Positions 5,695 to 13,131 of a stretch of DNA of 13,800 nt are shown in pieces. Source of the stretch: an uncultured Bacilli bacterium (lineage in GTDB: Bacteria; Bacillota_I; Bacilli_A; RF39; UBA660); NCBI GenBank assembly GCA_934122275.1, contig CAKOWI010000017.1:1-13800 (forward strand), read 5' to 3'. The notes under the pieces are model-generated. The model had not been told where the DNA came from. It saw only the letters and a list, made by a program, of their open reading frames with translations, and searched no databases. The translations under genes were made by a program, and so were the position numbers. Each line of letters opens with the position of its first letter. The stretch's first letter is position 1.

Positions 5695-6819
5695 ATGGTA
5701 TATTTAGATTATTCTGCAACTACACCTCCATGTAGTGATGTAATTGATGAATTCGTTTTAGCATCAAAAAAATATATTGGTAATCCTAACTCAATTCATA
5801 ACTTAGGAATTAATGCAAAAAAAAGAATTGATGATGCCACTAAGAATATATTAAATATTTTAAATTTAGATTCTAATGATGTAATTTATACATCTGGTTC
5901 AAGTGAAGCTAATAATTTAGCTATAAAGGGAGTTTGTGCAGCTAATAAGGGTAAACATATTATAACAACTACATATGAGCATTCTTCTGTTATAGGGCCT
6001 ATAAATAGATTATGTTCTAGTGGATATGATGTAAGCTTCGTAAAACTAAATAGTAATGGTACAGTAGATATAGATGACTTAAAAAACATTATAAGAGATG
6101 ATACCGTGTTAGTTTCTATAGTGGGCGTTGAAAGTGAAGTTGGTATTAAGCAAAACATAGATGAAATAGGTTTATTATTAGAAAAATATCCTAACTGTTA
6201 TTTTCATGTCGATGCAACACAGATGGTTGGAAAAACGGACTTTGACTTTTCTAAAGTTGATTTAGTTAGTTTTTCAGCACATAAATTTTTTGGTATTAAA
6301 GGAATTGGTTGTCTAATTAAAAAGAATTCGGTTAAAATTATGCCTCAAATTGATGGTGGTTCATCTACTACAAAATATAGAAGTGGAACTCCAGCATTAG
6401 AATTAATAGTATCACTTGAAAAGGCTTTAAGTATAGCTTTAAAGGAAATAGAAAGTAAATATGATTACGTAAAAAATATAAGTGATGATATTAAAAAGTT
6501 CTTAAGTAAGTATGAAAATGTAGAAATAAATAGTACAGAAGCAAGTATTCCAGAAATAATTAATTTTAGTGTTAATGATTCTAAAGCCTTAGTTTCTATG
6601 CTTAATGATAATGAGGTATATTTATCCACAAAAAGTGCATGTAGTTTATCTGATTCGGCTTCTAAAACAATAATGACTTTATATAATGATGAACAAAGAG
6701 CAAAAAACAGCATTAGGATAAGTGTTTCATATAAAACTACAAAAGAAGAAATTGAAGAATTTAAAAATATATTTGATAGATGTTATAAGAAGTTGGTGAC
6801 TAATAATGAAAATAATTAA
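5695..6819 (+). CDS. Cysteine desulfurase (NifS/IscS-like, class V aminotransferase fold)
   Basis: A 374-residue PLP enzyme that takes sulfur from cysteine as an enzyme-bound persulfide, giving alanine. The PLP lysine is K197 in FSAHKFFG, the ring-stacking histidine is H96 in YEHSSV, D173 in HVDATQ contacts the PLP nitrogen, R229 in YRSGTPAL should bind substrate carboxylate, and the catalytic cysteine is C316 in KSACS. The length is near that of short IscS/NifS proteins, without a long SufS-type extension. The usual NNE[VI]G segment reads ESEVG (146-150), so the conserved Asn pair is absent. No IscU, SufU or tRNA-thiolase gene is adjacent; instead the 3' end overlaps a thioredoxin gene by 14 bases. 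Sulfur could go to Fe-S clusters, tRNA thiolation or a thiol pathway linked to the next genes. Confidence 0.88.
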   Translation: MVYLDYSATTPPCSDVIDEFVLASKKYIGNPNSIHNLGINAKKRIDDATKNILNILNLDSNDVIYTSGSSEANNLAIKGVCAANKGKHIITTTYEHSSVIGPINRLCSSGYDVSFVKLNSNGTVDIDDLKNIIRDDTVLVSIVGVESEVGIKQNIDEIGLLLEKYPNCYFHVDATQMVGKTDFDFSKVDLVSFSAHKFFGIKGIGCLIKKNSVKIMPQIDGGSSTTKYRSGTPALELIVSLEKALSIALKEIESKYDYVKNISDDIKKFLSKYENVEINSTEASIPEIINFSVNDSKALVSMLNDNEVYLSTKSACSLSDSASKTIMTLYNDEQRAKNSIRISVSYKTTKEEIEEFKNIFDRCYKKLVTNNENN

Positions 6820-7066
6820 ATTTAGTGCAGTATGGTGTCCAGGTTGTCTTGTTATGAAACCGGTATGGAAAAAAGTAGAAGAAAAATATCCTAATTTAGA
6901 TATTATAGAATATGATTATGATATTAATGAGGATGAAGTAAACATATATAATGTTGGTGATAAATTGCCAGTTGTAATTAAATTTGATGATAATGATTTA
7001 GAAGTAGGTAGATTAATTGGTGAGAAAAAAGAAAATGAAATAATTGAATTTATAGGAGAAGACTAA
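6806..7066 (+). CDS. Small cytosolic thioredoxin-like protein
   Basis: An 86-residue minimal thioredoxin fold. The redox motif WCPGC is at 10-14 and the cis-proline is in KLPVV (P55). There is no signal peptide, so it acts in the cytosol. The active-site PG pair differs from the classical GP order. The gene starts inside the desulfurase gene behind GGTGAC and ends one base before the next start, so the three genes must be translated together. It can plausibly reduce the membrane electron carrier downstream, or release sulfur from the desulfurase persulfide. Both roles are inference from context. Confidence 0.85.
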   Translation: MKIIKFSAVWCPGCLVMKPVWKKVEEKYPNLDIIEYDYDINEDEVNIYNVGDKLPVVIKFDDNDLEVGRLIGEKKENEIIEFIGED

Positions 7067-7067
7067 A

Positions 7068-8282
7068 ATGAAGTATATAAAGAATATAATATTAAGTGTA
7101 ATTTTAATCATTATATCTTTTTTTACGTTTAATGGTGTATTAAGTGCAAAAGAGGTAAATGTTTATATGTTTTATGGTAAAACGTGTCCACACTGTAAAG
7201 AAGCTTTAAAATATCTTGATAGTGTAAGAGAAAAATATGATTTAAAAATATATAAGTATGAAGTTTATGAGAACGAAGAAAATAAAAACTTAATGAATGA
7301 TGTTGCTAATTATATGGATATAAATATAAGAGGTGTTCCATTTACAATTATTGATAATACAGCAATATTTGGATATGCAAGTGGTACTACAGATGAAACA
7401 TATAGATATCATATAAAACTTGCATCAAAAGATGAGTTTATTGATAAAGTTGGTATTAAAATAGGTGTAGTGGAAAAAAGTAGTCAAAATAGTGAAAAAC
7501 AAAATCAAAATAATAATGAACAAAATTATAAAATAAAAGTACCATTTTTTGGAAAGATAGACTTAAAAGGCTTATCTCTTCCAGTTATCTCAGTGATATT
7601 AGGATTGATAGATGGTTTTAACCCTTGTGCGATGTGGGTTTTGCTATTTTTAATTAGTACTTTAATAGGTATGAAAGATAAGAAGAGATTATGGATATTT
7701 GGTCTTACATTTTTGATTTCTTCATCAGTCGTATATCTTGCATTTATGGTTTCATGGTTTCAATTTGCAAAAATGATAAGTGGAGTTTCAATAGTTAGAA
7801 CTATAATTGCTATTGTTGCTATTATAGGAGGGTTAATTAATTTAAATAGTTATGCAAATTCAATAGGAAAAGATTCTGGGTGTGATGTTGTTGATTCAAA
7901 GAAAAGAAAGAAAATATTCTCTAAGATAAAGAAGTTTACTCACGAAAAATCATTTTTTATAGCACTTTTAGGAGTAATTGCATTAGCAGTTTCGGTTAAT
8001 TTAATAGAACTTGCTTGTTCTGCTGGATTACCTGTTATATTTACTCAAATTTTAGCAATGAATAATTTAAGTGGTTTTGGATATTGGGCTTATATATTAA
8101 TATATATTTTCTTCTTTATGATAGATGACCTAGTAGTTTTTGCTATTGCTGTAAAAACTATGGAATTATCTGGAATCTCTACAAAGTATAGTAAATATTC
8201 TCATTTAATAGGTGGAATACTTATGTTATTAATAGGACTTCTTTTAATAGTGAAACCAGAATGGTTAATGTTTAATTTTTAA
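7068..8282 (+). CDS. Extracytoplasmic CPHC thioredoxin domain fused to a CcdA/DsbD-like membrane domain
   Basis: This 404-residue protein has an N-terminal membrane anchor or signal (about 6-26), then a thioredoxin/glutaredoxin-fold domain outside the cell with CPHC at 40-43 and cis-proline GVPF (P91). A Gln/Asn-rich linker follows (about 138-153), then a hydrophobic domain with about six membrane segments from 171 to 396. The membrane domain has the cysteine pair typical of CcdA/DsbD carriers: C187 in FNPCAMWVLL and C317 in ELACSAGLP. Such carriers take electrons from cytosolic thioredoxin and pass them to an outside thiol protein; here the outside partner is fused and the cytosolic partner is probably the preceding gene. 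Direction could in principle be reversed, but reduction is the usual role. The start has AGGAG. Confidence 0.87.
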   Translation: MKYIKNIILSVILIIISFFTFNGVLSAKEVNVYMFYGKTCPHCKEALKYLDSVREKYDLKIYKYEVYENEENKNLMNDVANYMDINIRGVPFTIIDNTAIFGYASGTTDETYRYHIKLASKDEFIDKVGIKIGVVEKSSQNSEKQNQNNNEQNYKIKVPFFGKIDLKGLSLPVISVILGLIDGFNPCAMWVLLFLISTLIGMKDKKRLWIFGLTFLISSSVVYLAFMVSWFQFAKMISGVSIVRTIIAIVAIIGGLINLNSYANSIGKDSGCDVVDSKKRKKIFSKIKKFTHEKSFFIALLGVIALAVSVNLIELACSAGLPVIFTQILAMNNLSGFGYWAYILIYIFFFMIDDLVVFAIAVKTMELSGISTKYSKYSHLIGGILMLLIGLLLIVKPEWLMFNF

Positions 8283-8294
8283 GGAAGTGATAAT

Positions 8295-9146
8295 ATGTCA
8301 ACGTTATATGTGGTTGCAACTCCGATAGGTAATTTAGGAGACTTTTCACCAAGAGCAGTAGAAACATTAAAAAATAGTGATTTAATACTAGTTGAAGATA
8401 CAAGACAGACAATAAAATTACTGAATTATTTTGATATAAAAGTTAAAATGGTTTCTTATCATAAATTTAATGAAAAAGAAAGAACTATGGAAATAATAAA
8501 GGAACTAAAAAATGGTAAGAATATATCTTTAGTATCAGATGCTGGTACTCCTTGTATTTCAGATCCTGGATATATATTAGTAGAACAAGCTAGATTAAAT
8601 GGCATAGATGTTATTGGTATTCCGGGATGTTCTGCTGTTATTACATCACTTAGTGTATCTGGTTTAGATACATCATCATTTTCATTTTATGGTTTCGTAC
8701 CAACTGAAAAAAAATCAAAAAAAGAATTATTTGATGATATAAGGGAGTCTAATATTAAGACGAAAGTACTTTATGAATCACCAAAAAGAATATTAAAATT
8801 AATGGAAGAATTAAAAAATTCATTTCCAGGATGTATGGTTTGTGTTTGTTCTGAATTAACTAAGATCCATGAGAAGTCTTTTTACGGAAAAGTAGAAGAT
8901 GTTTTAGAAAAAATGAAGAATTATAATGAAATAGAGAAAGGTGAATATGTTGTTTTAATTAGTTGCAGTAAAGTTAATAAAAATACTGAAGAAAAAATTT
9001 CTTTGGAAGCTATGATAATAGGTGAGATGGTTAAAAATAACTTAACCATTAAGGATGCTATTAAAAAAGTTAATGATAATAATAAAGATATAAGTAAAAA
9101 AGAACTTTATAGTGCGGGTTTAAATATTAAAAATATATTAAAATAA
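8295..9146 (+). CDS. rsmI: 16S rRNA (cytidine-1402 2'-O)-methyltransferase
   Basis: A 283-residue tetrapyrrole-methylase-fold enzyme that methylates the 2'-O of C1402 in 16S rRNA, helping P-site decoding. Family motifs are clear: VATPIGNLGD (7-16), LVEDTRQT (32-39), VSDAGTPCISDPG (80-92), IPGCSA (109-114) and YESPKRI further on. Length is normal. It has its own AAGGAAGTGAT site 12 bases after the membrane carrier gene and no terminator between, so it probably belongs to the same operon, although its function is unrelated to thiols. Confidence 0.95.
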   Translation: MSTLYVVATPIGNLGDFSPRAVETLKNSDLILVEDTRQTIKLLNYFDIKVKMVSYHKFNEKERTMEIIKELKNGKNISLVSDAGTPCISDPGYILVEQARLNGIDVIGIPGCSAVITSLSVSGLDTSSFSFYGFVPTEKKSKKELFDDIRESNIKTKVLYESPKRILKLMEELKNSFPGCMVCVCSELTKIHEKSFYGKVEDVLEKMKNYNEIEKGEYVVLISCSKVNKNTEEKISLEAMIIGEMVKNNLTIKDAIKKVNDNNKDISKKELYSAGLNIKNILK

Positions 9147-9170
9147 TATATCAAATAATTGATTATTAAA

Positions 9171-9181
9171 TATAATATAGT
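9171..9181 (+). promoter_or_regulatory. Candidate -10 box of a leaderless transcript
   Basis: TATAAT at 9171-9176 ends five bases before the ATG at 9182, so transcription would begin at or next to the start codon. No ribosome binding site is visible there and no good -35 lies at the proper distance, so the call rests on the -10 box and its position. Confidence 0.4.
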
Positions 9182-9409
9182 ATGAAGGTACATGTTATAT
9201 TTAATATATTTATTCAAATTTTTATATTTTTAATGTCAGTTAGTGTGTTATATCCTAAAGCTAGTTTTATATATTCACTGTTTTTAGTTATGAGTATTTT
9301 TATTCCAACAATATATGAGTTTTCCACAGGACAACTTCTAAACAAAAAAATCCATTATTTATTTCCAATAACAATATTATTTATATTTTTAATTTTACTA
9401 ATAATCTAA
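9182..9409 (+). CDS. Small hydrophobic membrane protein, unknown function
   Basis: A 75-residue protein that is almost all membrane: segments at about 5-22, 28-45 and 58-75, with short loops that hold the few charged residues. I recognise no family. The ATG at 9182 lacks a ribosome binding site and is preceded at five bases by TATAAT, suggesting either a leaderless message or translation of read-through from rsmI. The stop lies 13 bases before the next start, and the next gene's AGGAG overlaps the intervening space, so the two are probably co-transcribed. Confidence 0.55.
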   Translation: MKVHVIFNIFIQIFIFLMSVSVLYPKASFIYSLFLVMSIFIPTIYEFSTGQLLNKKIHYLFPITILFIFLILLII

Positions 9410-9422
9410 AAGGAGAAGAGCT

Positions 9423-10133
9423 ATGAAAAATAATTACAATGACATTATAGACATTATATTGACTTTTATATATGAAGATATATCTGATGATATTGTAATA
9501 GGAGGTTCACTAGTTCCATATTTAATGCTTGGAAGAGAACCTAAGTTTACTATTGATGATTTTTATATGTTAATTAGTGAAGATAAGATAAATAACGTAA
9601 GAGAAAAGTTAGAAAAGTTAAGAGAAATATATGATTTTGAAATTATATCAGATTCTAAAAAACTAACTAGAATGGATTATGGTTTTAAGATAAAATATGA
9701 AGATATAGTAGTTGGATTATTTCCTTTTAGTGATAAAAATAATGAATTTACAATAAAGACATATTCATATAATGAAAAGAAGAGATTAGTTAATTTAAAA
9801 ACTAAGTGTATACCGAACTTAAGTAGAAAAAAAGCTATTAAAAAGGTATTTATAAATGAAAGTGATGAAATTATGGCTTTAATTCCTGAATTTACTTATG
9901 TAGAAGAAGAATTAAGTGGTAATTTAATTGAAAACGAAGAATTATGTGAGATATTAAATAATGTAAGCGATATAGAAGTTACATTATATATAAGAGACTG
10001 TATTGAAAAATCGAAAACAAAAATAATTAAAAGAAAGTCAGTAGAAGGTCAAATACTTACTATAATATTGTTATCATTTGCCTTATTAACTTTAATATTA
10101 ATGTTATTAGTGTATTTGTTTTTTGAAAGATAA
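9423..10133 (+). CDS. Membrane-anchored protein with a nucleotidyltransferase-like N-terminus
   Basis: A 236-residue protein. The segment IVIGGSLVPYLMLGR...IDDFYMLI (24-51) recalls the helix-turn GG[ST] and Asp-rich strand of the nucleotidyltransferase fold, but the metal-binding D-x-D is not regular: it reads IDDFY. The central part is charged, without a motif I know. A single transmembrane segment at about 211-232, after a very basic stretch (KSKTKIIKRK), anchors the C-terminus with the bulk of the protein inside the cell. It has a good AAGGAG site and ends at a terminator. It may be an inactive or divergent nucleotidyltransferase; the family call is uncertain and the CDS is not. Confidence 0.6.
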   Translation: MKNNYNDIIDIILTFIYEDISDDIVIGGSLVPYLMLGREPKFTIDDFYMLISEDKINNVREKLEKLREIYDFEIISDSKKLTRMDYGFKIKYEDIVVGLFPFSDKNNEFTIKTYSYNEKKRLVNLKTKCIPNLSRKKAIKKVFINESDEIMALIPEFTYVEEELSGNLIENEELCEILNNVSDIEVTLYIRDCIEKSKTKIIKRKSVEGQILTIILLSFALLTLILMLLVYLFFER

Positions 10134-10153
10134 ATCCTATATGGATTTTTTTT
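10132..10153 (+). terminator. Rho-independent terminator
   Basis: AAATCC (10132-10137) and GGATTT (10143-10148) form a stem with a 5-base loop, followed by T. The stop codon of the preceding gene lies in the left arm. Confidence 0.8.
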
Positions 10154-10171
10154 GTAATTTTAAAAAATATA

Positions 10172-10200
10172 TTCACAAACATTTGTATGTGTGCTAATAT
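10172..10200 (+). promoter_or_regulatory. Promoter of dinB
   Basis: TTCACA at 10172-10177 and TAATAT at 10195-10200 with a 17-base spacer, plus a TGC just before the -10 (extended -10). It overlaps the longest possible dinB reading frame, which shows that the ATG at 10187 is not the start. No LexA-type box is evident. Confidence 0.7.
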
Positions 10201-10222
10201 AAACTTAGTTAGGGTGATTAAG

Positions 10223-11419
10223 ATGAAAAGGATAATATTTCATGTTGACGTAAATAATGCATTTTTATCATGGTCTGCTGTTGATATGCTTAAAAATGGT
10301 AGTAAGTTAGATATTAGAACAATTCCTTCTGTAGTAGCAGGTGATGAAAAAGAAAGAAGGGGAATTGTAGTTGCTAAAAGTTATCCTGCTAAAAAGGCTG
10401 GTATTAAATCTGCAGAACCACTATATTTAGCGAGAAGAAAAGTAGATAAATTATTTGTAGTTAAATCAAACAGAGAAAGCTACATCAAACATTCAAATGC
10501 ATTTTATAACATACTGTGTAAATATACTCCTGTTATAGAAAGATACTCAATAGATGAATGTTTTATGGATATGACTGGAACGGAAAAATTATTTGGTAAC
10601 CCTATTGATTTAGCTGTTAAGATAAAAGATGAAATTTATAATACTTTAGGTTTTACCGTTAATGTAGGTATTGCAAATTCTAAAGTATGTGCAAAAATGG
10701 CTAGTGATTTTGAAAAACCAAATAAAGTTCATACTCTATTTGATGAAGAAGTACCAGAAAAAATGTGGCCACTACCAGTAGAGGATTTATTTATGGTAGG
10801 TAAAAATACTAGTAAGAAGCTTCATGAACTTGGGATAAATACTATAGGAGAGCTTGCAAAATATGATACTGTTATACTTACTAAATATTTTAAGTCTATG
10901 GCAAATATGATGCATGATTATTCGAATGGAATAGATAATTCATCTGTTGAAAGACCAGAACCAAAAAATAAAGGGATAGGTCATTCTACTACACTTCCAA
11001 GTGATGTTGAAGATATAGTTAGTTTAAAAAAGGTTTTGAGAAAATTATCTGATATGGTTGGAATTAGATTAAGAGCTGAAAATAAATACGCAACTGTTAT
11101 CTCAGTTCAGTTAAAAAATAATAATTTCTTTAATTATCAACATCAAAAAAAATTAATTAATCCTATATCTTCTAATGATGATATATATGAAAATAGTTGT
11201 GAATTATTAAAAAGTATGTGGAAAGGTGATCCTATAAGATTAGTAGGTATTAGAGTAAGTGATTTTACTGATAAATCTTTTGAACAGATTTCTTTATTTG
11301 AAGAAGTAGGAAAAACTAATAAAAGGGATAAGATTCAAAAGGCTATGGATAAAATAAATGAAAAATATGGAAATAATACAATTAAAAGTGCAGCCTTGTT
11401 TGATAATGATGAATATTGA
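10223..11419 (+). CDS. dinB: DNA polymerase IV, Y-family translesion polymerase
   Basis: A 398-residue Y-family polymerase that bypasses damaged bases with low fidelity. The palm has D9 in FHVDVNNAF and the catalytic pair D111-E112 in YSIDECFMDM. F14 sits at the steric-gate position that excludes ribonucleotides. The second acidic residue usual in DinB (DMD) is Asn here (DVN). QISLF at 355-359 is the beta-clamp binding motif, placed near the C-terminus as expected. The start at 10223 is chosen because AGGGTGAT lies just upstream; an earlier ATG at 10187 falls within the promoter. The gene is monocistronic and converges on a lipoprotein gene across a shared terminator. TGA is the stop. Confidence 0.93.
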   Translation: MKRIIFHVDVNNAFLSWSAVDMLKNGSKLDIRTIPSVVAGDEKERRGIVVAKSYPAKKAGIKSAEPLYLARRKVDKLFVVKSNRESYIKHSNAFYNILCKYTPVIERYSIDECFMDMTGTEKLFGNPIDLAVKIKDEIYNTLGFTVNVGIANSKVCAKMASDFEKPNKVHTLFDEEVPEKMWPLPVEDLFMVGKNTSKKLHELGINTIGELAKYDTVILTKYFKSMANMMHDYSNGIDNSSVERPEPKNKGIGHSTTLPSDVEDIVSLKKVLRKLSDMVGIRLRAENKYATVISVQLKNNNFFNYQHQKKLINPISSNDDIYENSCELLKSMWKGDPIRLVGIRVSDFTDKSFEQISLFEEVGKTNKRDKIQKAMDKINEKYGNNTIKSAALFDNDEY

Positions 11420-11458
11420 AAGAGAAATATAGCATCTTATCACATTAACTCATACAAA

Positions 11459-11491
11459 AAAAGTAGATTATAATTTTATATATCTACTTTT
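11459..11491. terminator. Bidirectional terminator between convergent genes
   Basis: A 10-bp stem, AAAAGTAGAT at 11459-11468 with ATCTACTTTT at 11482-11491, is flanked by A on the left and T on the right. It can end dinB from the left and the lipoprotein gene from the right. Confidence 0.8.
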
Positions 11492-11513
11492 CTTTTATTA
11501 CTTTGAGCTCAAT

Positions 11514-12272
11514 TTATTTATTACTGTTATTATATTTGTATACTTTAGTTTGAGAATTACCATCAGAGTATACTATTTCATTATTTACTGGAACTACGAA
11601 GTCTGTTTTAACGCTTACACATCTAGGTGTTTTATCATTTGGTGTTTTTATAAGTAAATCGTAAACAATTTGGAATTTGCTTCCCCAAACACCTGCATCC
11701 AAATAATCTTTCTCAGTATATCTTTTTTGTGTTATTGTAGAAGAATAGTAACCATTAAATCCACAACCGCTTCCCTCAATAAACTCCATATTGCAACCTT
11801 CAACAGCAAATACATTATAATAATCTATATCATCGCCTATTGGGAATCCCAACATTAATGAATTATGTATTCTATCATCCATTGAGTCTTGTAATATTCC
11901 ATTCATTGAAGTGTATTTGGATTTTATGGATGAATCAATATGCACATTATCAATATATACTTCAGTATCATCTGGTAATCCTTTTGTTTTTACTTTGTAA
12001 TACAAGGTTTTATCTGAGGTTATTCTCCATTCTCTTTTAGAAGTATCATCAAAACTATAATCAGTTTCTAATGTGAATTTTTCACCTGGAACTTTAAGAG
12101 ATTGATGTAATCCTGAACCTATATCTACTGTGCCATCTTCATTATTTATCTGTCCAACAATGTCATAGTCTTCATACGCTGCCATTTCACGTTTATTACA
12201 ACCAGCGAAAGTTGTGATCATTAATGCAGCTAGTACTCCAGCTTTTAATTTATTTTTTTGTTTTATATTCAT
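11514..12272 (-). CDS. Secreted lipoprotein, unknown function
   Basis: A 252-residue protein with a classic lipoprotein signal: a basic N-terminus (NIKQKNKLK), a hydrophobic stretch, and lipobox TFAGC, so C25 should be lipidated and the protein tethered to the outer face of the membrane. The mature part is acidic and rich in Tyr, Thr and Asp, with no enzyme motif I can name; WRITSDKTLYYKVKTKGLP and IDNVHIDSS suggest a beta-rich domain. Two cysteines (EGC, SGCGF) lie close together in the middle. The start is supported by AAGGAG on the minus strand (12281-12286) and a promoter further up. It is transcribed alone, divergently from the zinc-ribbon gene. Confidence 0.8.
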   Translation of the reverse strand: MNIKQKNKLKAGVLAALMITTFAGCNKREMAAYEDYDIVGQINNEDGTVDIGSGLHQSLKVPGEKFTLETDYSFDDTSKREWRITSDKTLYYKVKTKGLPDDTEVYIDNVHIDSSIKSKYTSMNGILQDSMDDRIHNSLMLGFPIGDDIDYYNVFAVEGCNMEFIEGSGCGFNGYYSSTITQKRYTEKDYLDAGVWGSKFQIVYDLLIKTPNDKTPRCVSVKTDFVVPVNNEIVYSDGNSQTKVYKYNNSNK

Positions 12273-12305
12273 AATAACAACTCCTTTTTAATTAATTTGC
12301 TATGT

Positions 12306-12334
12306 ATGATAACACATTTTATAACAAAAAACAA
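12306..12334 (-). promoter_or_regulatory. Promoter of the lipoprotein gene
   Basis: On the minus strand, TTGTTT (12329-12334) and TATCAT (12306-12311) are 17 bases apart. The leader would be about 27 bases and includes the AAGGAG site. Confidence 0.6.
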
Positions 12335-12354
12335 TATTTTTCCGATTTATTAAT

Positions 12355-12383
12355 TTGCAAAAATCAAGTTTTAGTGTTATTAT
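12355..12383 (+). promoter_or_regulatory. Promoter of the zinc-ribbon gene
   Basis: TTGCAA at 12355-12360 and TATTAT at 12378-12383, 17 bases apart. The start of transcription, near 12390, gives a leader of about 80 bases, longer than others in this window. I see no riboswitch-like folding in it. It lies back to back with the lipoprotein promoter. Confidence 0.6.
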
Positions 12384-12472
12384 CATATTAGATTTATATT
12401 TTAGTTTCAAGAACTCTTTATTAGGTTGTATTCTTTATATTAAAACATTAAATCAAAACTAATAAGGAGGAC

Positions 12473-12658
12473 ATGATGAAAGAAAATTACACAGATAAAA
12501 CTATAGTTTGTAAAGATTGCAAAAAAGAATTTGTGTTTACTGCAGGTGAGCAAGAATTTTATGCTGAAAAAGGTTTAACTCATGAACCTGTACGTTGCAA
12601 AGAATGTAGAGATGCTAAAAAAGCATCATTTGATAAGAAATTAAATAAAAATGACTAA
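12473..12658 (+). CDS. Small zinc-ribbon protein (zf_Tbcl-like)
   Basis: A 61-residue protein with two CxxC knuckles, CKDC and CKEC, 30 residues apart. The middle reads EFVFTAGEQEFYAEKGL and then HEPVRCKECR, which is the signature of the short zinc-ribbon family PF13451. The four cysteines should bind one zinc. Family members are usually free-standing, and their function is not established. AAGGAGG precedes two adjacent ATG codons (12473 and 12476); either may be used and the spacing slightly favours the second. The stop codon lies inside the terminator palindrome shared with the hpt pseudogene. Confidence 0.88.
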   Translation: MMKENYTDKTIVCKDCKKEFVFTAGEQEFYAEKGLTHEPVRCKECRDAKKASFDKKLNKND

Positions 12659-12671
12659 TTAGTCATTTTTT
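12646..12671. terminator. Bidirectional palindromic terminator containing both stop codons
   Basis: AAAAATGACTAA is followed directly by its reverse complement TTAGTCATTTTT, with T on the right and A on the left. The plus-strand zinc-ribbon gene ends at TAA 12656-12658 and the minus-strand hpt pseudogene ends at TAA 12661-12659. Both proteins therefore end in Asn-Asp. Confidence 0.8.
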
Positions 12672-13058
12672 TCTATATATCCTATATATGGAAGGTTTCT
12701 GTAATTTTGGTTATAATCTAATCCAAAACCAACTATAAATTTATCTTATATTTCAAAGCCCACATATTCTGCTTCAAATGGTATTATTCTTCTAGATGAT
12801 TTATCATGCAATGTACAAGTTTTTATACTGCTAGGTTTCATCTTTTTAAATATGGTATTAAATAGTTTAATGTTTTTTCTGTATCAATTATATTTTTTAT
12901 TACAATAACGTTTTTACCTTCTATTGATGGAAGTAAATCTGCAACTAATTTAACTTCTTTACTATCTTTTCCTTCATAATCTTTTTTTATTTTCTTGAAT
13001 AATTTAATATTTTTTTTAGCAATTATTCTTTAGTTATTAGTATTTTTATATCTTTCAT
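12659..13058 (-). pseudogene. hpt: Hypoxanthine phosphoribosyltransferase pseudogene
   Basis: On the minus strand AAGGAG (13065-13070) precedes an ATG at 13058 reading MKDIKILITKE, then TAA at codon 12. A second frame continues with LFKKIKKDYEGKDS and KEVKLVADLLPSIEGKN, then VIVIKNIIDTEKTLNYL, up to TGA near 12838. A third frame gives KPSSIKTCTLHDKSSRR, EAEYVGFEI, a TAA at 12748-12746, DKFIVGFGLDYNQNYRNLPY and the natural end. These pieces follow HPRT in order. Between EGKDS and KEVKL the usual segment of roughly 45-50 residues, with the GVLKGS loop and SSYG region, is deleted. The PRPP motif, normally VEDIIDTG, reads IKNIIDTE, losing the acidic pair. With at least two frameshifts, two in-frame stops and a deletion, the gene is dead. 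Hypoxanthine/guanine salvage would need another copy. Confidence 0.9.
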
Positions 13059-13080
13059 AGCATACTCCTTATATACTAGA

Positions 13081-13086
13081 ATTATA
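13081..13086 (-). promoter_or_regulatory. Surviving -10 box upstream of the hpt pseudogene
   Basis: On the minus strand TATAAT is preceded by TGT, an extended -10. No good -35 is visible at 16-18 bases. With the AAGGAG site it shows that the expression signals of hpt outlived its coding frame. Confidence 0.45.
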
Positions 13087-13131
13087 ACATATAGCTCAGT
13101 TTATTTTCTAATAAAATTTTGAAATTATATA

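Noticed and set aside
5886..6713. Minus-strand frames inside the desulfurase gene
   Set aside because: Same reason: antisense to a gene with intact active-site motifs, and no expression signals.
11670..12040. Plus-strand frames opposite the lipoprotein gene
   Set aside because: The minus strand has a promoter, ribosome binding site, signal peptide and lipobox; the plus frames have none of these.
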